Part shown: positions 58,733 through 64,000 of the stretch, in pieces | Numbering within the stretch: position 1 is the stretch's first letter | Layout: every line of letters begins with the position of its first letter | Assembly: GCA_013399855.1 (NCBI GenBank) | Contig: VXAY01007011.1 | Span: forward strand, 577,736-641,735 | DNA length: 64,000 bases | Source of the DNA: Oxyruncus cristatus | Taxonomy: Eukaryota > Chordata > Aves > Passeriformes > Cotingidae | Reading direction: 5' to 3' | Made by a program: the position numbers and the translations under genes | The notes under the pieces: generated by a model | The model's database searches: none | Told to the model about the DNA's origin: nothing | What the model saw: only the letters and a program-made list of their open reading frames with translations

Positions 58733-61700
58733 AAGCAGAAGTCTTTACAAAAGCAGTCATTGATGTTGAAGATTTATACAAGGTTCTTGTGCCTGAAGAT
58801 GTACTCCTGCCTTGAATATTACCTTATATGCACACCGTCGTACAGAAATGCTAAGTTTGGAAAACTGCACAAGGCTGTTAGCAATTGATTTGTTTTGCTG
58901 TTTGAATAACAATAAAAGAATGAAGAGGGGGCTTACTTTGAAATTGAGACAGGCTGGGAAAAAAATGCTAGTTTGTATCCTGTAATTATCCAGAAGTACC
59001 CTTGTAGACCCAGAATAAAACTCACAGAACAGGCATAAAGCACAGTGAAGAATCAGAGTTTGTGAGGAGGTAGCCTGTCAGTAGCCTGCCACATCCTTTC
59101 TCCTCTTTCCCTTGGTGTCGTTCTTTTTCTGTTTGCATGAAGAAACTGCAGCAAACAAATGACAAGAAAAATGGGGAGGGGGAAGAACATTTATAGTTCA
59201 TATTGCAGTGTTCAAATAAAATACTAAAAATGCTATAAACAGTTTTATAATCATTGTTTATGGACTCTAGAATTTTTAATATTCTAAAATGTAATTGAAT
59301 TCTGAAGCAAAGATTCTGCAATTAATCAGGGTTTTATAATAAGCCACTATTTGCTAGAAGTAACTTTGAGAAGAATTTGGACTTAAATGACTTTGTTTGT
59401 TTGTTCGTGGCTATAGCAAAAAACTGAAATGCTGAAGTGGTCCACAGAATCATACATTGTGCACTTGCTTGGGTTAGCAAAAGTCCCAATTTGTGTAAGT
59501 AGTTCAAGCATTTGAGAAACTGAATTGTTTGATTCCTGTGTGCAGATTTAGTCTTTGTGCATGTGAATCACGGAACGAGTGTTTTTGGAGGACACATTTT
59601 CAGGGCTTTTGTTCACTTTTCTCTATTACAATGGCTAGAGAACTCAAGTAAAATGGAAAAAAACCCACAAACACTTTGTCAGTTTATCTAGGCATTTGTT
59701 ATTATGTGCCCTACTTAGGACTGAAGTGACTCCTAGGAATGCTTGCACATTTGCCTACTCCATTTGAGAGCCAGTGTTTCCTTCAGTTTTGAGGAAACGT
59801 GTTGCTGCTGTGAGCTGGAAGAGGGTGGAGGAGTTATGGCAGTGACTGGAGTACTTGTTCCTTCCCAGTCGGCCCTTAAATCCTGATACCAGAAGGGTCA
59901 AAAACTGGCCAGCTGTGATATCTGAATAATTTTTAAAGCAGTTAATCCAGTCAGAGTGTTTATCATCTTTGTACCCCATGTGGAGGCGGTGAGGACACAT
60001 CCTAAAATAATTCAAGAGAAAAGCTCAGGTCATTGGCAAAAATAATTTGGTTCAACTGAGTCTTGTTCAGCAGATTTACCTTTCTAAGTTACAGTCAGAA
60101 ATACAGAACGTTACTCAGGGGATTCCTGCTCTGCAGCGATTAGGCAGGTGTGCAGAAACTTTGTTGTGCGAACCACCCTTTCTAAACTTGTGTCCTGGAT
60201 CTGACAATGCCCAGATGAGTTGCCCAGATGTTGTCACCATTAGCCACTGTATCTGGCATGATACCGATATGGGAGAAGGGGACATCAGGAAGAGTTTCGA
60301 TCTAGTTGGGAAAGTAGAGGCCAAGTTCTGAGAGCATGTAATGTACCTGCTGGCAATTGCCTAGGTCGTTTCCCCACGTAATTTACAGTTGTGGGGGGCA
60401 CAGTGGTTCTGTTGTTGATCATGTCACACTCCTGTTGATTTAGCTGAATATGCAATATCAGACATGCATTTAGTATGTTCTAATAATCTTCAGAGAATTA
60501 AGTTTAAGCTTTTTTTTTTATGTAGAAGTGTAGTCTTTCCTTACTTTTAATTGTGGCTCATCTTTTGGATCGGTTCCGATTATTTTTTTCTGTTAAAGAT
60601 GAAAATGATCATTTTTGTGTTTACCATTTTTCTCAAAATCATGCTTTAGAAAGTGTCACTTCATCAGTCCTACAAGGGAAAGTGGAGAGGGGAAGCATAT
60701 ATATAATAAAGAATCGGTTTATTCTGACTCAGAACTAGATTGTGAGCAAGTAGTACCATACACAATCTAGAAAGCAAGTATAGGAGAACGTAAGATATAT
60801 GTAGGGCAGGTAGGTCTTATGGTGATAAATTTTGTCTCAGTGTGACTTGGTGTTTTATTTTCAAAAAGCATCACTTTTTTCAGACAAGGAAAAAGAATCC
60901 GCTAGGTTGTGCAAGTTACCCATTCCATGAAAAGTGGGAATAAAGAATGCAATCTATGATTGGAATTGGGTTGCAAGACACAGCAAAGGTTTTGAAGTTA
61001 AAACCATGTTTCTGAAACTAAGTGCTCCCTACATTGTGTTTCTCCTCGCCTAAAAAAATCTTTTAACCCACATGCTCAAAATAATGTTGTCTAAGGTGCA
61101 GGAAGCTTTTTCTCCTGAGCACAATAGGAATATGTTGAATCTTTTGAAAACAGTTTCTGTTTTTCAAACACCTTTTCTTTTTCAGCATAGATAATTAACG
61201 CCTTCTTCACAGTGCTTGGTGCCCTTGATACATCTGTTACCTTTGACAGATCCTTTCTGTTTGCCACCTCTTCCTAACATGCTTCCAATATTTTCAGCAC
61301 AAAATAGCTTTGTATCTTTGATGTTGGTTGTATATGGGCTCAATTAAATAAGAAAGCTGCTGACAGAATGGTGTAGAGTTGAAACTTGAACCTTTGTTTC
61401 TGTAAAGATTTTGTCTTTGGTCACTTAACTTCAATTTTTGCTGCAAATTGTTTGATTTCTTTTAGGTAAGATCATTAAGGCATGCAGTTTTAGCTAGGAC
61501 TGTATTCATTTTCAATTTTACAGGTGGTATGTGCAGTAATTATGTAGAGAGAGGTAGGTAAAGGAAGCGGGGGAGTACTCTGCAGCTACAGCCTTAAACA
61601 GCAAAAACCCTTCTCGCTGGTGAGGGTGGCTTTAAAACATGCCTATCTGGAATTTTCTGGAACATTTAGAAGCATTATAACAATGCGGCTGTTCAGTACC

Positions 61701-64000
61701 ACCCCCTAGTTGCTAGTGGATGGTACCTTGCATTTAGGCTAAGAAACCCGACTTTGAAAAGGGCTTTTGGGTGTGTTCAGATGGGCCCTTGGGTTGCTGA
61801 GCTGCAGCAGTGGGAACCTCCAGCCTTGCTAGTGGAGAGCTGCGGTATTTTAACCCTTTCCTGAGGTTTTCCATAGCGGCCCCTCTACAACTTTACAGTG
61901 TGGTAGCACACAAAGGCCACTGCTGCAAAGATGCTTTGCAGTGGATTTTGGTAAGCAAGGTCTTACGTTTCTCCATTTTGGAAGTGGGGAATTAAAATGA
62001 AATCACGGTGTTGGAACAAGAGAGTAAGAAATACAAATGGATTAGAAAAGGTGCAGTCACAGTATCTAAATAAAATGCTTACCGGTGGCAGTAATTGTTA
62101 CTGCTTGCTTATATTGGGTGGTATAATGACAGTTTTTCAGGATTTCCCACATACTAGAAGGCATGAGGTTGGAATTTTGTTTTTGTGATATCTACCACTC
62201 CTTTCTTAAGGGAAATTAAATAGTGACTGCTCTGAGATTTCAGTCTATGTACAACAGTCATTTTGATCTCTACATTGTCAAACAAATAAATATCAAAAGG
62301 ATTTTCAGTGCAGTTACTCTGTTTCGTGCAGTGTTCTGGTGTGAAAGAACTAATTGCATGTTACACATTTTTTGCATATATATGTATGAAAAAACGGTAT
62401 GACAGAAAAATATAAAAGAATTTGAATATATGCTTACAGAGAGAAAACATGTGCATGTGTATGTGTGTATATATATCTTACCTGTTTCATATCATAATGA
62501 CGAGCATGTTACTGCCATGAATTTACTGATGATCATCTATTGATATGGTACCTATGGAGCAATAAGTTATGGCAGAGTTGTAAGGGATGGGAGGCTGTTG
62601 CATAGATAGGTCTCATAGGTTCCCCTGCACTGAGCAGAGCTGTACACAATCTCAGATGTCAGTTTGTCTGGGAATTGTAATGTTTGATTCCTGGTGCAAG
62701 CCAAAATATTTTTGTACTCTTCTGTCTTTTTGACTTTACAGAAACTGCCCCAAAACCCCCATAGCTCACCACTTTTTTTCTCCCAAGTTGCTTCTGATAT
62801 GTGTAGTTCTTCTTAAAGTACTATATCTCACAAGGCTGATGGTTATTGCTTTTAGTTAGCTAATATCTAGAGTCCAATTTTTTTCCTTCTCAGGGATTGG
62901 CCTTGTTCCCAGGATTTTGCAAAATATTTGCAAAGGGAGACTAAACCAGCAGGTCAGTCAATAGCACATCCAGCAATGTGTGTTGGGCACAGTGCTGGAG
63001 ATGTGAATGTTTTTTTGTTGCTGTTGTTGTTGTTAGTGTTGTAAATCAGCTTCCCCAAAAACATTAAGAAAAAGTTTAAAAATACGATCAGAACAGATCT
63101 GTTCCACTAATCAGCTTTTAAGAACACGATGCATCATTGTGTTTTATCTCAAACACTGGCTGACCAAGAACAGAGCTGCTTCAGCGAGCTGCGTCCTTGA
63201 GCCAGTGTGTTTGTTGTCTGTACATGCTAATAAGGAGAATGAGGAGAATTAATAAGCAATTTGAGCTGCAGCATAGTTTTGTGAAACATCTTTTCAAACC
63301 TTTTTAACACAAAGTTATTCTTCATTTAAAGAGGGATAATTTTGTTACTTAATTTATATACTCCAAGCTAAAAGTTGTGGATTCAAAAATCAGAACGTTG
63401 ATCTTTATTGTTGCTAGATCTGGTGAGCAAAGAGATAAATGACACCATGGAGAAGAAGCAAATAAATGAAAGGGAAAGCCTGAGAGAATGTGGATGACAG
63501 TTTTAATGAATAATTACCCTGAACTGGGTCACATGGTTTCTACTTTTTACACAGGTCAGACTGTGAGGAGATGGCATTTACTTAACCAAAAGGCCTGAGT
63601 AAGTAGTCTCAACAGCCTTTGTGTAGAAAGTGAGGAGATCTCAGCTGACCTAGCCTTAATTCATGAGATTTATACTGTGTGACTGTCATGCCTTTATTTC
63701 AGGCATAGGTTCAGGGTCTTAACAAAGGTGTGTCTTTGGTGTATTTATTCAAGGATTGCCCGGGGAACATGCCCAATCCTTGCTTGCTACAGACCTGAAA
63801 CGTAGCCTGAAGTATGGGCATCATTGCAGTTAAAAATAAATAAAACTGGTGGCAGGTAAAAAAGGAGAAGAAAAAAAAAGAAGCAGCGGAGAGAAAAGCA
63901 AAGGAAGGGCTGTTGCAGTTACCAAGGTTTATTCCCACAGTTCAGTGTGCATTTTAAGCTGTGTACACCCTCAGTAAGTCCTTGAAGAATTGCCAGAAAG
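58733..64000. other. Unique non-coding DNA to the window edge
   Basis: No supported gene. Simple tracts are at 62443-62478 (TG/TA) and 63010-63036 (TTG)n. The 94-codon plus frame at 60047-60331 and the 99-codon minus frame at 59022-59321 were read and not recognised. Confidence 0.5.
63010..63036 (+). repeat. (TTG)n microsatellite
   Basis: TTTTTTGTTGCTGTTGTTGT followed by more TTG units with a single interruption. Confidence 0.8.

Noticed and set aside
1..64000. Searches by eye for tRNA B-boxes, snRNA, 5S, common microRNA seeds, CRISPR-like repeats and CR1 3' ends
   Set aside because: None was recognised. The absence is a visual impression and a covariance-model or repeat-library search could still find decayed copies.

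Overview
This window looks like nuclear DNA of a sauropsid, most likely a bird. The evidence is long AT-rich unique sequence, short A/C-rich runs of the AAACCCCAAAAC type, assembly gaps inside homopolymers, and several heavily decayed palindromic repeats of the kind I know from turtle, crocodilian and bird genomes. There is also a MIR SINE fragment. I saw no young CR1 LINE end, no retroviral gene, no bacterial operon structure, no CRISPR array, and no tRNA, rRNA or known microRNA that I recognise. Most open reading frames are 60-100 codons, which is what chance gives in AT-rich DNA, and none of them can be called a protein gene with confidence.

Layout. Positions 1-880 are unique sequence. A small CpG-rich block at about 885-1180 carries a perfect 14-bp RFX/X-box palindrome and may be a promoter. 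From 1.2 to 48 kb there is mostly unique non-coding DNA, intronic or intergenic. It holds scattered fossils (palindromic repeats near 9.0, 10.1 and perhaps 28.6 kb, MIR at 13.6 kb, a LINE/SINE-type tail at 42.8 kb), simple repeats, two assembly gaps and some candidate conserved regulatory blocks. Four splice-bounded candidate exons lie on the minus strand (38.6, 35.2, 26.5 and 23.8 kb). Their reading phases do not fit end to end, so they are not a simple coding chain. They may belong to a non-coding transcript, belong to different transcripts, or be chance.

At 48.8-49.3 kb one plus-strand frame, broken by a single TGA, resembles the core of a DIRS/Ngaro-type tyrosine recombinase. At 53.7-53.9 kb there is a nested inverted-repeat fossil.

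The main landmark is a large CpG island at about 54.2-56.5 kb with TATA-like, reverse CCAAT and YY1-like elements and splice donors on both strands. It is very likely the promoter and first exon of a gene, but the sequence does not let me name that gene or fix its direction. From 56.5 to 64 kb the DNA returns to unique non-coding sequence, compatible with a first intron or flank.

Nothing here amounts to a new multi-gene system. The most useful leads are the CpG-island promoter, the X-box block, the minus-strand exon candidates and the recombinase fossil.
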